From: Thermoprotei archaeon
GTDB lineage: Archaea > Thermoproteota > Methanomethylicia > Nezhaarchaeales > WYZ-LMO8
Assembly (NCBI GenBank): GCA_003650865.1
Contig: QMSN01000041.1
Location: 1 to 8,146 of the forward strand
Length of the DNA stretch: 8,146 nucleotides
Direction: 5' to 3'
A program made the position numbers and the translations under genes. The notes below the pieces were generated by a model, which saw nothing but the letters and a program-made list of their open reading frames with translations, made no database searches and had not been told where the DNA came from. Shown in pieces: positions 1 to 6,834 of the stretch. Every line of letters starts with the position of its first letter. Positions within the stretch are counted from its first letter, which is position 1.

Positions 1-2
1 CC

Positions 3-848
3 TTGGCCTTGAACCCCGACATGGCTGGCATGGACTTAGTGGCTGTGGACTCAACTGCCTTCAAGCTCGGCGAGACTGATGTGGGGCTGCTCGCAGCCTA
101 CAGGGCTACTATGGTCTTGAGGAGGAGCGACTCAACCAGCATCTACAGGTTTGGCCCCTACGTCTTCCACATAACTGAGGGGAATAAGGATGAGCTGTAC
201 ACGCACTTCAGGAGGCTCTTAGGGGTCTCGTCGCCTGCTAAGGCCCCATCGCTCCACAAGATGGTTGATAGGGTTAGGAACTTCATTGAGAGGTTTCTTC
301 AGAGGTGCTCGGCTTCAGCTATCGATGGAGGCCTGGTGCTCTGGGATGGCTCGCTTACTAGTGGAACTGTTGATACTCCTCGAGAGGTTCTTGCTGAGAG
401 CTTGAAGCTAGCTCGCTCTAGGTCGAACGTGGTCATAGCCGTCTCCAAGCACTCCTCTCTAACAACGGTTGACGGTGTTAAGCTGATAAGCATCCTCGAG
501 GACTTCTACGAGCCCTGCTTCGCCGACGTGCATAAGCTGATAAGCCAGAGCGTGAGGAGCAGGTGTCTAGGGAGGGTTACAGTCGCTAAGCTCTCGCCAT
601 ACGGCTTCACGTTTAGGGTTGACGTAGCCCCTCCTCAAGGGCTAGGCGTTAGGGAAGCCCTCCAAGCCCTAATATCGAGCTGCTCCATACACAACGGGTA
701 CCCCGAGCCTCTCAGGCAAGCTCACGCGATGTCGTACTTGACCTGCAACGAGGTCTTGGCGCTGCAAGCTCACGTAGCTGAGAAGTACGGCTTAAGGGTC
801 TTGAGACCCTTCGACGTCAGGCACATGATATTATCCCCCTACTGGTGA
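3..848 (+). CDS. nurA: NurA 5'-3' DNA nuclease, probably 5'-partial
   Basis: NurA is a Mn-dependent nuclease (ssDNA endonuclease and 5'-3' exonuclease) that works with the HerA hexamer and Mre11-Rad50 to resect DNA ends. Visible hallmarks are an acidic strand VAVDS with D16, the RFGPY stretch at 49-53, the second acidic motif LWDGSL with D115, a VIAVSKHS strand near 144-151, and the C-terminal HNGYPEPLRQAH block (230-241) followed by LRPFD. The 281 residues seen begin just before the first catalytic aspartate, which in the family usually lies some 40-60 residues in. The TTG at 3 is therefore probably internal and the true start lies before the window; an ATG at 21 is even less likely. The 3' end overlaps herA (TGATG), implying a co-transcribed, translationally coupled pair. 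Family assignment is secure; the 5' boundary is not. Confidence 0.9.
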   Translation: MALNPDMAGMDLVAVDSTAFKLGETDVGLLAAYRATMVLRRSDSTSIYRFGPYVFHITEGNKDELYTHFRRLLGVSSPAKAPSLHKMVDRVRNFIERFLQRCSASAIDGGLVLWDGSLTSGTVDTPREVLAESLKLARSRSNVVIAVSKHSSLTTVDGVKLISILEDFYEPCFADVHKLISQSVRSRCLGRVTVAKLSPYGFTFRVDVAPPQGLGVREALQALISSCSIHNGYPEPLRQAHAMSYLTCNEVLALQAHVAEKYGLRVLRPFDVRHMILSPYW

Positions 849-2317
849 TGGGCTTGAAGATATTGATGAAGGCTGGAGACGAGATAATACTGGTTCACAG
901 GCCAGATGAGGAGGTTAGGGTTGGCGAGAGCTTGATACTGAAGGAGCCGAGCGGCAGAGGCCTCCTAGTCCAAGTGATAGAGGAGAACCTAGTCGACCTA
1001 CCGGGGATACTCGAGGACACGTTGAGGAGAGAGGCTATATCGCGCTCCGTCAGCGTCGTTGAGGTTCAAACAGAGCCCGTCAAGGACGTCATGGACATGG
1101 TCCAGAACATGAAGGCGTCTAGGGCCAAGATAAGGAAGGAGGTCATGTTTGAAGGTGGATCTGTGACTTATAGGCCTTGGAGCGGCTGGACTCCTACTCG
1201 AGAGGCATCCGTCGAGAGGCTTGACGACGACGATTTGAGGAGGAGCTTGGAGATAGGGGTTGACTACCAAGTTGAGATTGGGAGTTCAACCCACAGCTTA
1301 AGGCCATTCGTGATCAGTGCCAAGTCTCTTCAAGGCATAAACGTGATAGTCGGGAAGAAGGGAACTGGGAAGTCCCACATAGCTAAGACGATACTCCTAG
1401 GCCTCATAGATCACGGAGCTCAATGCATAGTGTTCGATATAAACGACGAGTACTCGAACTTGAGGTGGAAGCTCGACGGCAGCCCAAGTGAGTATCACGA
1501 GAGGATCATAAGCTTAGAGCCCAACCCTAGGAGCAGCAGGTACACGAGGATGGCCTTCACCCTGCCCTACATAGGGCTAGACGTCATGTACTCGGTCATG
1601 GTCGAGGCACTGGGCCTTCCGGACGCCTCGGCCTTCGCCTTTAGGAACGCTTGGCGGGAGCTTGAGAGTAGAGGGTCTCTCTCACTAGCCAACTTGGAGA
1701 GTAGGGTTTTAACGCTCGATAGCAGGGTTAGAGAGGCCATTTTGAGGAGGCTTGACACCATAAGGGCTGCAAGGATAATAACCGACGATGAGAGGGAGGA
1801 GACCACCATAGAGAGCCTCTTGGATAGGATTAGGGGTGGAGGGGCCATAGTGATAAACCTGAAGGCTAAGGACAGCGTGACTCAACGCATAGTTGTGCAG
1901 ACAGTCGTGAGCAAGCTTCAGCAGATACTTGAGGATCCCGAGTCGAGGCCTCTATTCGTAGTGGCTGAGGAGGCCCACTTCTACATAGATAAGGTGATGT
2001 GGCTGGACTTGGTAACGAGGATGAGGCACTTAGGGGCATACCAGATATACATGACCAACACCCCCACCTCCATAGACGACGTGATCATAAGGCAGACCGA
2101 CAACATATTCATATTCAACTTGACCAACAAGAGCGACTTGGAGCACATCATGCCTGCGACCAAGATAGATAGGGAGACCGTTATGTCCCTCGTCCCCTCG
2201 CTACCCCCTAGGACTTGCCTAGTCGTTGGCCAAGCAACTTCCGAGTACCCCTTCATAGTTGAGACTAGGCCTCTACGCGTAGCGACAGCTGGAGAGACTA
2301 GGCTTCTTTGGAGGTAG
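845..2317 (+). CDS. herA: HerA-type hexameric DNA helicase/translocase
   Basis: HerA is a FtsK/HerA-superfamily ATPase that forms a hexameric ring on dsDNA and drives NurA in end resection. An N-terminal beta-rich region (about 5-75) fits the HAS-barrel. The RecA-like core has a Walker A GKKGTGKS at 170-177 (K176), the strand CIVFDINDEYSNL (194-206) typical of HerA, and Walker B LFVVAEEAH at 370-378 (E375, E376). The C-terminal strap around 465-490 is present. Length of 490 residues is normal for HerA. The usual sensor motif TQRP after Walker B reads TNTP here (404-407), so the protein is a divergent member; R416 in IIRQTDN could be the arginine finger (inference). The start may be GTG 845 (4-nt overlap with nurA) or ATG 848 (TGATG). 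A GGTGA at 844-848 would also suit TTG 854. Adjacent nurA supports the call. Confidence 0.9.
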   Translation: MMGLKILMKAGDEIILVHRPDEEVRVGESLILKEPSGRGLLVQVIEENLVDLPGILEDTLRREAISRSVSVVEVQTEPVKDVMDMVQNMKASRAKIRKEVMFEGGSVTYRPWSGWTPTREASVERLDDDDLRRSLEIGVDYQVEIGSSTHSLRPFVISAKSLQGINVIVGKKGTGKSHIAKTILLGLIDHGAQCIVFDINDEYSNLRWKLDGSPSEYHERIISLEPNPRSSRYTRMAFTLPYIGLDVMYSVMVEALGLPDASAFAFRNAWRELESRGSLSLANLESRVLTLDSRVREAILRRLDTIRAARIITDDEREETTIESLLDRIRGGGAIVINLKAKDSVTQRIVVQTVVSKLQQILEDPESRPLFVVAEEAHFYIDKVMWLDLVTRMRHLGAYQIYMTNTPTSIDDVIIRQTDNIFIFNLTNKSDLEHIMPATKIDRETVMSLVPSLPPRTCLVVGQATSEYPFIVETRPLRVATAGETRLLWR

Positions 2318-2334
2318 CTGAGCCACTTAAACAC

Positions 2335-3024
2335 CTACTTCCTTATCCACGTGAGGGGGCCGAAGTGGTAGATCCTCTTTAACCCATACCTCTCGCTGAC
2401 CTCAGCCAGTATGTCCGTGAATAGCTTGGTTAGAGGGGTTACGTCGAGTATTAAGTCGTACTTGTAGATCAGCCTATCGACGACCTGCACCACAGCCTCC
2501 TTGAGCTTCTCGTACTCGGACTGGTAGACCTTGAATGGCAGCAGGACCTCTTCATCGGGGTTTGGCTTGACGCCCAGCTTATCTCTAGCCTCTTTAGCTT
2601 CAGGTGTTGTGAAGCAAACAACGTAGCTAACCTCAACGCCATCCCCCCTAAGCTTCTCTATGGCGTCAACGTAGTTCCTTAGAGGAGTCAGGTCTTCAGG
2701 CCTATCTGGGTTCCACGTGTACCCGGAGATTAGGCCTATGGGGGCCCTGTAGCTCAAGGTGTCTCTAGCTCTCTGGACGTAGATGGGCCTTATCTTCACG
2801 TAAACCCTCCTGCCCTCAGTAACCCTCTCAATGACCCCTCTCCTCTCTAGTAGCATGGCGTTCTGGCTTAGAGCTGCACTAGCCCTATACTTGACCAGTC
2901 CCTCAACCTTCTTGGTGAGCTCAGCGAGAGCTACGTAGCCCTGCCTCTCCAAGCAGGCGAGCAGTATGACTCTCTGAACCTCGCTCTCAACAGTTAATGC
3001 TCCCTCCACAGCCAAAGCGATCAT
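2335..3024 (-). CDS. wHTH-CARF-like putative transcriptional regulator
   Basis: The 229-residue protein has two parts. Residues about 12-80 look like a winged helix: helices around EVQRVILLACLERQG, VALAELTKKV and a recognition-type helix ending in MLLERRGVIERV, then a wing with GRRVYVKI. Residues about 94-229 look like a Rossmann-type CARF domain: first strand APIGLISGYTW (94-104), a second strand VEVSYVVCFTTPEA (130-143), and near the end LILDVTPLTKLFTDIL, where D194-V-T-P-L-T-K200 resembles the CARF signature D-x-T-G-G-T-K. CARF domains bind cyclic oligoadenylates made by type III CRISPR systems. Csa3 regulators have CARF first and wHTH last; here the order is reversed. ATG 3024 is the start. 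The gene is divergent from cas6 and convergent with herA (17 nt between stops). A role as a cas-gene regulator is inference from domains and position. The PL in place of GG makes the CARF call moderate. Confidence 0.7.
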   Translation of the reverse strand: MIALAVEGALTVESEVQRVILLACLERQGYVALAELTKKVEGLVKYRASAALSQNAMLLERRGVIERVTEGRRVYVKIRPIYVQRARDTLSYRAPIGLISGYTWNPDRPEDLTPLRNYVDAIEKLRGDGVEVSYVVCFTTPEAKEARDKLGVKPNPDEEVLLPFKVYQSEYEKLKEAVVQVVDRLIYKYDLILDVTPLTKLFTDILAEVSERYGLKRIYHFGPLTWIRK

Positions 3025-3048
3025 CCATATACACCATACAGCTCCACA

Positions 3049-3055
3049 CTTTTGA
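3049..3055 (-). promoter_or_regulatory. TATA-like element of the wHTH-CARF gene
   Basis: On the minus strand the sequence reads TCAAAAG, centred 28 nt before the ATG at 3024, which is the spacing expected for a leaderless archaeal transcript. No Shine-Dalgarno sequence precedes the ATG, which agrees with leaderless initiation. The box is weak as a TATA match. Confidence 0.4.
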
Positions 3056-3096
3056 GCATTTTTCAGGCGGTTTAGGGAGTGGAGAGGTGGGTTTAA

Positions 3097-3143
3097 GGCT
3101 CCTATGAGGTTACAGTGGTTATCGCTGAAACCTCGTAGCGGCT
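3097..3143. other. Long imperfect inverted repeat / stem-loop in the cas6-regulator intergenic region
   Basis: The arm CTATGAGGTT (3102-3111) faces AACCTCGTAG (3129-3138), ten pairs with one G-T wobble. After a C-C mismatch, the stem continues outward for four more pairs (3097-3100 with 3140-3143, two of them wobbles). Inside the 17-nt loop, CAG (3113-3115) can pair with CTG (3125-3127). It lies in the 230-nt divergent region (3025-3254) about 75 nt before the regulator start and about 110 nt before the cas6 start, and no ORF covers it. It could be an operator for a dimeric regulator, part of a small RNA, or a relic. No C/D or H/ACA boxes in the right places were found. The structure is seen directly; its function is unknown. 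Confidence 0.5.
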
Positions 3144-3205
3144 GGGCTCTAGCTCACTACACGCTTAAGACGTGAGTACCAGTAACTCCTCTCTTTCAGC
3201 CCGTT

Positions 3206-3254
3206 GTTTAAAGCTTATTATTGTAGCATCTAAAAGCTAGTATTTGTGGTCTAG
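3206..3254 (+). promoter_or_regulatory. cas6 promoter region with two TATA-like boxes
   Basis: This AT-rich stretch holds TTTAAAGCTTATTATT (about 3207-3222) and a partly similar TCTAAAAGCTAGTATT (about 3229-3244), roughly 22 nt apart. The second box, CTAAAAG near 3230-3236, is centred about 22-25 nt before the TTG at 3255/3258, which fits a leaderless cas6 mRNA. The first box would give a start about 20 nt earlier. No Shine-Dalgarno sequence precedes the TTG. Confidence 0.5.
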
Positions 3255-4262
3255 TTGTTGAGGGTTTACGAGGTGGAGGGGGTTTTCGATAGGGAATACA
3301 CCCCCTTCCTAGGCTACACAGGTTTTGCTCTTAGAGGTGCCTTCGGCTACGCCTTGAGGAAGCTTGTGTGTAAGGAGGACATGGACTTCGAGTGTAAGAG
3401 GTGCAAGTACTACAGGTCTTGCATATACTCCGTGATCTTCGAGCCCTCATCTCTCTTGAGGGCTGACGCATCGCTAGCTAGGAAGGGTGGGCGTGAGGGC
3501 GTTGCTAGGCCATTCGTCCTCGAGCCTAGGAGGGTTAGGGGGTCCTCGTTATCGTTTAACCTGATCTTGATGGGGGACGCCATTAAGCACGAGCACGCGG
3601 TGATCATGGCTGTAATAGGGATGGGGTTTGAGGGGCTTGGGATGGACCCCTTGATCAAGGAGAGGAGGAAGTTCAGGGTTTCTAGGATAACGTGTAGGGA
3701 TGTTGTGGCTGGTAGGGTTGAGACCATCTTCACAACCAGCAAGGGCTACTCGATGGCCTTGAAGAGGCCTGTAAAGGTTGACTTGCTCAGCTTCTTCGAG
3801 AGGTCTGCTAAAGGTGTTGTTGAGGCTAGGCCTAAGAGCTTGAGGATAGACTTCAAGACCCCGACCAACATCAGGGTTGAGGGCGAGACTGTCTCCGTGC
3901 CATCTCTAAGGCACGTGGTGGCCAACTTGGCTCGGAGGTACAGCATGCTCGCCTACTACTTCAATGTGGGCAGGCCTCTAACAGCCTCTGAGGCCAAGAG
4001 GGTTATTGAGGCTGCTGAGAGGGTTTCAAGGGCTACTGGCCATGAGCTCAAGGAGAGCTTGATGAAGAAGATGGGCGTCCACGGCAAGAAGACCCTCGGC
4101 ACCTTCTTTAGGGGCTGGGTTTCCTATAAGCTGGACTGGAGGTCTGTTGATGACGACAGCTCCTGCAGGATGATGGCGCTCCTCCTGCTGGGCAAGTACA
4201 TGCACGTGGGGAACTTGGCTACAGCTGGCTGCGGCAAGTACGACTTGACGTTCACGATATAG
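3255..4262 (+). CDS. cas6: Cas6-family pre-crRNA processing endoribonuclease
   Basis: Cas6 cuts CRISPR precursor RNA within each repeat to give mature crRNAs for type I and III effectors. The 335-residue protein has a RAMP (double ferredoxin-like) pattern: an N-terminal YTGFALRGAFGYALRK segment (21-36), then a four-cysteine cluster C39-x7-C47-x2-C50-x5-C56 followed by IFEP, typical of COG5551-like Cas6 and probably a metal site. The second domain opens with SLRIDFKTPTNIR (195-207), the usual Cas6 C-terminal strand, followed by LARRYSMLAYYF. It ends in the glycine-rich RNA-binding loop HVGNLATAGCGKY (317-329). The catalytic histidine is not obvious; H111 and H113 are candidates. The start is TTG 3255 or 3258, since an in-frame TAG at 3252-3254 rules out anything upstream. 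cas4 follows 6 nt later, so the two form an operon. Confidence 0.9.
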   Translation: MLRVYEVEGVFDREYTPFLGYTGFALRGAFGYALRKLVCKEDMDFECKRCKYYRSCIYSVIFEPSSLLRADASLARKGGREGVARPFVLEPRRVRGSSLSFNLILMGDAIKHEHAVIMAVIGMGFEGLGMDPLIKERRKFRVSRITCRDVVAGRVETIFTTSKGYSMALKRPVKVDLLSFFERSAKGVVEARPKSLRIDFKTPTNIRVEGETVSVPSLRHVVANLARRYSMLAYYFNVGRPLTASEAKRVIEAAERVSRATGHELKESLMKKMGVHGKKTLGTFFRGWVSYKLDWRSVDDDSSCRMMALLLLGKYMHVGNLATAGCGKYDLTFTI

Positions 4263-4268
4263 GCGGCG

Positions 4269-4985
4269 ATGGGCTTGAGGTGGCGTGCTCCAAAGCCCCC
4301 GATAAGCGTCGTGGTCTCCGTGAACGACGTCGTCACGTGCTGCCTTTGCCCTAGAATGCTCTACGTCAAGAAGGTCTTGGGGCTCGTGCCTCCCCCAACT
4401 TCAAGCATGGCTAGGGGGTCTGGGGTCCACAAGCTGTACTACGAGGTCTCTAAGAGGTTTGTGGAGGGGCTTCTAAGAGGCCTCTCGCCCAGTGAGGTGG
4501 CCTCAGGCCTCATGGAGGAGCTCGAGGGCAAGCTTAGGAGTGGGTTGATGTCGAGTAGGGACTACGACTTGGCTGAGGCCATCGTGGAGTTCAGGGCTAG
4601 AAACCCTCCTAGACCTCCTCTAAGCTTCGAGGTTCCAGTGAGCTCACTCGACTTGGGGGTTGTGGGGGTCGTGGACATGGTTGAAGGAGGTGTTCCAGTT
4701 GAGGTCAAGTTTAAGGTTAGACCTCACCTACAGGACTACGTTCAGCTAGCTTGGTACTCAATCATGCTTGAGGAGCAGACTGGAGGCGTCGTTGAGCACG
4801 GCTTCCTAGACCTAGTGCCGACTAGGAGGGTTAAGGTCTACATGAGCCCTAGGCTCAGGGAGCTAGCCGTCGAGCTTAGGGATAGGGCTATAGAGGTACT
4901 CTACTCCTCAACTCCTCCTAGAAGGGTTGAGAGGAGGCTTTGCAGTAGGTGTGAGCTCAACTTGGAGTGTAGGCTTTTAAGCTGA
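4269..4985 (+). CDS. cas4: Cas4 Fe-S RecB-type exonuclease (spacer adaptation)
   Basis: Cas4 trims prespacers and helps select PAM-flanked ends for the Cas1-Cas2 integrase. All RecB-nuclease landmarks are present in order: H54 in GSGVHKLYYE, D136 in GVVGVVDMVEG, the E145-V-K147 motif in PVEVKFK, and Q159-x3-Y163 in QLAWYS. The 4Fe-4S ligands are also visible: N-terminal cysteines C24/C25/C27 in VTCCLCPR, and C225-x2-C228-x5-C234 at the C-terminus. At 238 residues it is slightly longer than many Cas4 proteins because of about 18 N-terminal residues before the first cysteine block. ATG 4269 follows cas6 after 6 nt with no clear ribosome binding site, so coupled translation is likely. Its stop is 1 nt from the stop of the convergent ring-nuclease gene. 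No csa1 partner is present in the window. The protein appears catalytically intact. Confidence 0.95.
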   Translation: MGLRWRAPKPPISVVVSVNDVVTCCLCPRMLYVKKVLGLVPPPTSSMARGSGVHKLYYEVSKRFVEGLLRGLSPSEVASGLMEELEGKLRSGLMSSRDYDLAEAIVEFRARNPPRPPLSFEVPVSSLDLGVVGVVDMVEGGVPVEVKFKVRPHLQDYVQLAWYSIMLEEQTGGVVEHGFLDLVPTRRVKVYMSPRLRELAVELRDRAIEVLYSSTPPRRVERRLCSRCELNLECRLLS

Positions 4986-4986
4986 G

Positions 4987-5820
4987 CTAGCGGCTGGCCT
5001 TAGCCATGAGCTTGCGCACCCACTTCTTAACTATGACCTTCCCATCCCTCTCCTCGATCAACCTCATCTCCTCTAGGTCCCTTAAGCTGTAGCCGTGCAT
5101 CCTCAAGAGCTCCTCAGCATCTCTCTTAGGCATCCAGTAGCCGAGCTTCTTGAGGGTCTTCACGTAGCTCTTCTCAACCGTTAGTGGGAGTATCGGTATG
5201 TAGACTATGTCCTTAAAGGCCTCGTGCATGTAGTAGACGCCGTCAGCCCCTAGGAGCGACGCAGCTAGGACTGCGAATGTGGACTCCGGCTTGAAGCCTC
5301 CAGTGGCGTTTACGAAGACCCTGCAGCCCTGCCTCTTCTTTGAGGATATTATGCCAGCCATCTTGTCGAGGAGGTTCGCCAATCCACGCTCGAAGTCCTC
5401 TAAGCCCCACCCCTTAACCCTTATAGGCTCCTGGGCCTTGACCCCCATCCTCCTCAAGTGGTCGTGGATAACCCTTGAGCACAGCCAGCATGTGCCCGTG
5501 TCCGTCGAGTATATGTAGACCTCAACTGCGTCGTAGGGTAGACACCACCTCCCCATGAAGCCGTAGAAGGCGTTTAGCTCAGCGCTAGCGGCTCTAGGAT
5601 CCTTGTCCACGTAGTCAACAAGAGCGTCGTAGACGTCGACCCCTCTCCTCAAGCTCTCAATGAACCTCTGCTCCTCATCTTGTGGGGGAAGCCTATACCA
5701 ATCCCCCACCCTCCTATCCGCATACTTCTCGAGTAGGTCTCTGCGGAAGCCGCTTCTAACGAAGTTGCTGAGTATCGATGTCCCAACCGTGAACAAGTTG
5801 ACGTAGATCAAGGGCTTCAC
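4987..5820 (-). CDS. crn1: Crn1-like CARF ring nuclease (APE2256 / Cas_APE2256 family)
   Basis: This 277-residue protein matches the APE2256 CARF family, which includes Sulfolobus Sso2081 and Sso1393. These bind cyclic tetra-adenylate made by type III Cas10 and cleave it, switching off Csx1/Csm6-type effectors. Visible motifs are the first-strand ligand loop TVGTSILSNF (11-20) with S15, a conserved middle block YSTDTGTCWLCSRV (104-117), and the signature VNATGGFKPE (170-179) with K177, followed by the hydrophobic FAVLAASLLGADGVYYMHE helix-strand. S15 and K177 align with the serine and lysine implicated in Sso2081 activity. Residues about 220-277 form a small helical, possibly wHTH-like, C-terminal domain. 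The start is GTG 5820, with a TATA box 27 nt upstream. It is divergent from cas1 and convergent with cas4. The family call is strong; ring-nuclease activity rests on motif conservation, and it could instead be a cA4 sensor. Confidence 0.86.
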   Translation of the reverse strand: MKPLIYVNLFTVGTSILSNFVRSGFRRDLLEKYADRRVGDWYRLPPQDEEQRFIESLRRGVDVYDALVDYVDKDPRAASAELNAFYGFMGRWCLPYDAVEVYIYSTDTGTCWLCSRVIHDHLRRMGVKAQEPIRVKGWGLEDFERGLANLLDKMAGIISSKKRQGCRVFVNATGGFKPESTFAVLAASLLGADGVYYMHEAFKDIVYIPILPLTVEKSYVKTLKKLGYWMPKRDAEELLRMHGYSLRDLEEMRLIEERDGKVIVKKWVRKLMAKASR

Positions 5821-5837
5821 CAGGCACTAGCTACAGC

Positions 5838-5856
5838 TAATTGTATTAATTTTTAT
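5838..5856. promoter_or_regulatory. Bidirectional promoter with back-to-back TATA boxes (crn1 / cas1)
   Basis: The 57-nt gap between the two divergent genes has an AT-only core apart from one G. On the plus strand TTTTTAT (5850-5856) is centred 25 nt before the cas1 TTG at 5878. On the minus strand ATTAATA (5850-5844) is centred 27 nt before the GTG at 5820. Both distances match leaderless archaeal transcription, and neither start has a Shine-Dalgarno sequence. The two boxes abut and share a base, so two TBP complexes could hardly sit there together. Confidence 0.65.
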
Positions 5857-5877
5857 CGAGGCTCAACGAGGTAATAC

Positions 5878-6834
5878 TTGGAGATAGGCTTGCCAATCGA
5901 GTTCCTGTACGGCTGGGGCTACTCCCTCCACCGTAGAGGGGGTAGGCTGGTCTTCAGGTGCTCTAGCGGGTTTAGAGATGTGGGGTTTGAGGAGTGCATT
6001 GAGCTTGACGGGGAGGGCTCCATAGGAGTCGACGCTCTCAGAGAGGCTTGTAGGAGAGGTGTTAGAGTTGCTGTTAAGAGTAGGCATGGGAGGGCTATAC
6101 TCGACTCAAAGCCCCTCGTTGTGAAGCAGGTTGAGAGGTTTCTATGCGACTCTGATAGGCTCTTAATCGCTAAGCTTGTGGCTGAGGCCTCAGCCTCCAA
6201 CAAGCTCTACTTGATGGGGCTCCTCGGCTTACAGGGCTCTCAGGAGTACTCAGCTATTGAGGAGTTGGCTTCGAGGTTCACAGAGGCTTCGACGGTCTGG
6301 GGGGTTATGGCCGTTGAGGCTGAGGTCACGAGGCTATACTACGAGTCCCTTAGGAGGGTTATACCGGGGGACTACGGCTTCACAGCTAGGAGTAGGAGGC
6401 CGCCTAGGGACCCCGTGAGCGCCTCCATGAGCTTCCTGAACATGATGCTCTACTCGCTGTGTGCTAGGGCTTTGAGGTATCACGGGCTTGACGAGAGGCT
6501 TGGCTTCCTACACGAGCCTAGGGGTGATAGGGCTTCTCTAGCCCTAGACTTAGCTGAGGAGTTTAGGCAGCCCCTCGTGGACTCAGTAGTGATACCTGCC
6601 TTCACGAGCAGGTCGATGAGGAAGAGCGACTTCAAGTACTCGGTCAACGGGGTCTACTTGAACGACTGGGGTAGGGGGAAGCTCATGAAGCTCTACCGCC
6701 ACAAGCTCAACTTGAGGACTCCTCTAGGGAGCTTTGAGCAGCTAGTCTATAGGCAGGCTGAGCAGCTGGCTAAGTGGGTCTCCGGGGAGTTGGAGGTGTA
6801 CAGGCCCTTTAAGGCGAGCCTCCTAGCAACTTAA
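5878..6834 (+). CDS. cas1: Cas1 CRISPR integrase (catalytic copy)
   Basis: Cas1 is the metal-dependent integrase that, with Cas2, inserts new spacers into the CRISPR array. The N-terminal beta domain is about residues 1-80 and the alpha-helical catalytic domain follows. The expected metal site is complete: E147 in VMAVEAEVTRLYY, H212 in LGFLHEPRGD, and the acidic pair D224 and E227 in LALDLAEEFR. The RRPPRDPV linker (173-180) and the C-terminal VYRPF (307-311) are typical. At 318 residues it is the normal length. The start is TTG 5878: an in-frame TAA at 5872-5874 excludes anything further upstream, and the TATA box 25 nt before supports a leaderless mRNA. Its TAA overlaps the stop of convergent cas2 within the shared TTAA at 6831-6834. 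It is transcribed separately from cas2, unlike the usual cas1-cas2 operon. Confidence 0.97.
   Translation: MEIGLPIEFLYGWGYSLHRRGGRLVFRCSSGFRDVGFEECIELDGEGSIGVDALREACRRGVRVAVKSRHGRAILDSKPLVVKQVERFLCDSDRLLIAKLVAEASASNKLYLMGLLGLQGSQEYSAIEELASRFTEASTVWGVMAVEAEVTRLYYESLRRVIPGDYGFTARSRRPPRDPVSASMSFLNMMLYSLCARALRYHGLDERLGFLHEPRGDRASLALDLAEEFRQPLVDSVVIPAFTSRSMRKSDFKYSVNGVYLNDWGRGKLMKLYRHKLNLRTPLGSFEQLVYRQAEQLAKWVSGELEVYRPFKASLLAT

Noticed and set aside
299..493. Open frames on the opposite strand of nurA, herA, cas6, cas4, ring nuclease and cas1.
   Set aside because: They lie wholly inside well-supported genes, have low-complexity Ser/Leu/Thr-rich translations and show no recognisable domain.
3097..3143. 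A C/D box or H/ACA guide RNA in the intergenic hairpin.
   Set aside because: No RTGATGA C box pairs with a CTGA at the right spacing, and no ACA box or pseudouridylation pocket fits the stem.
3144..3203. A tRNA-like stretch with GGGCTCTAGCTCA at the 5' end and AGCCCG at the 3' end.
   Set aside because: There is no T-arm with a GTTCGA-type loop and no acceptable anticodon arm, and the total of 60 nt is too short for a tRNA gene.
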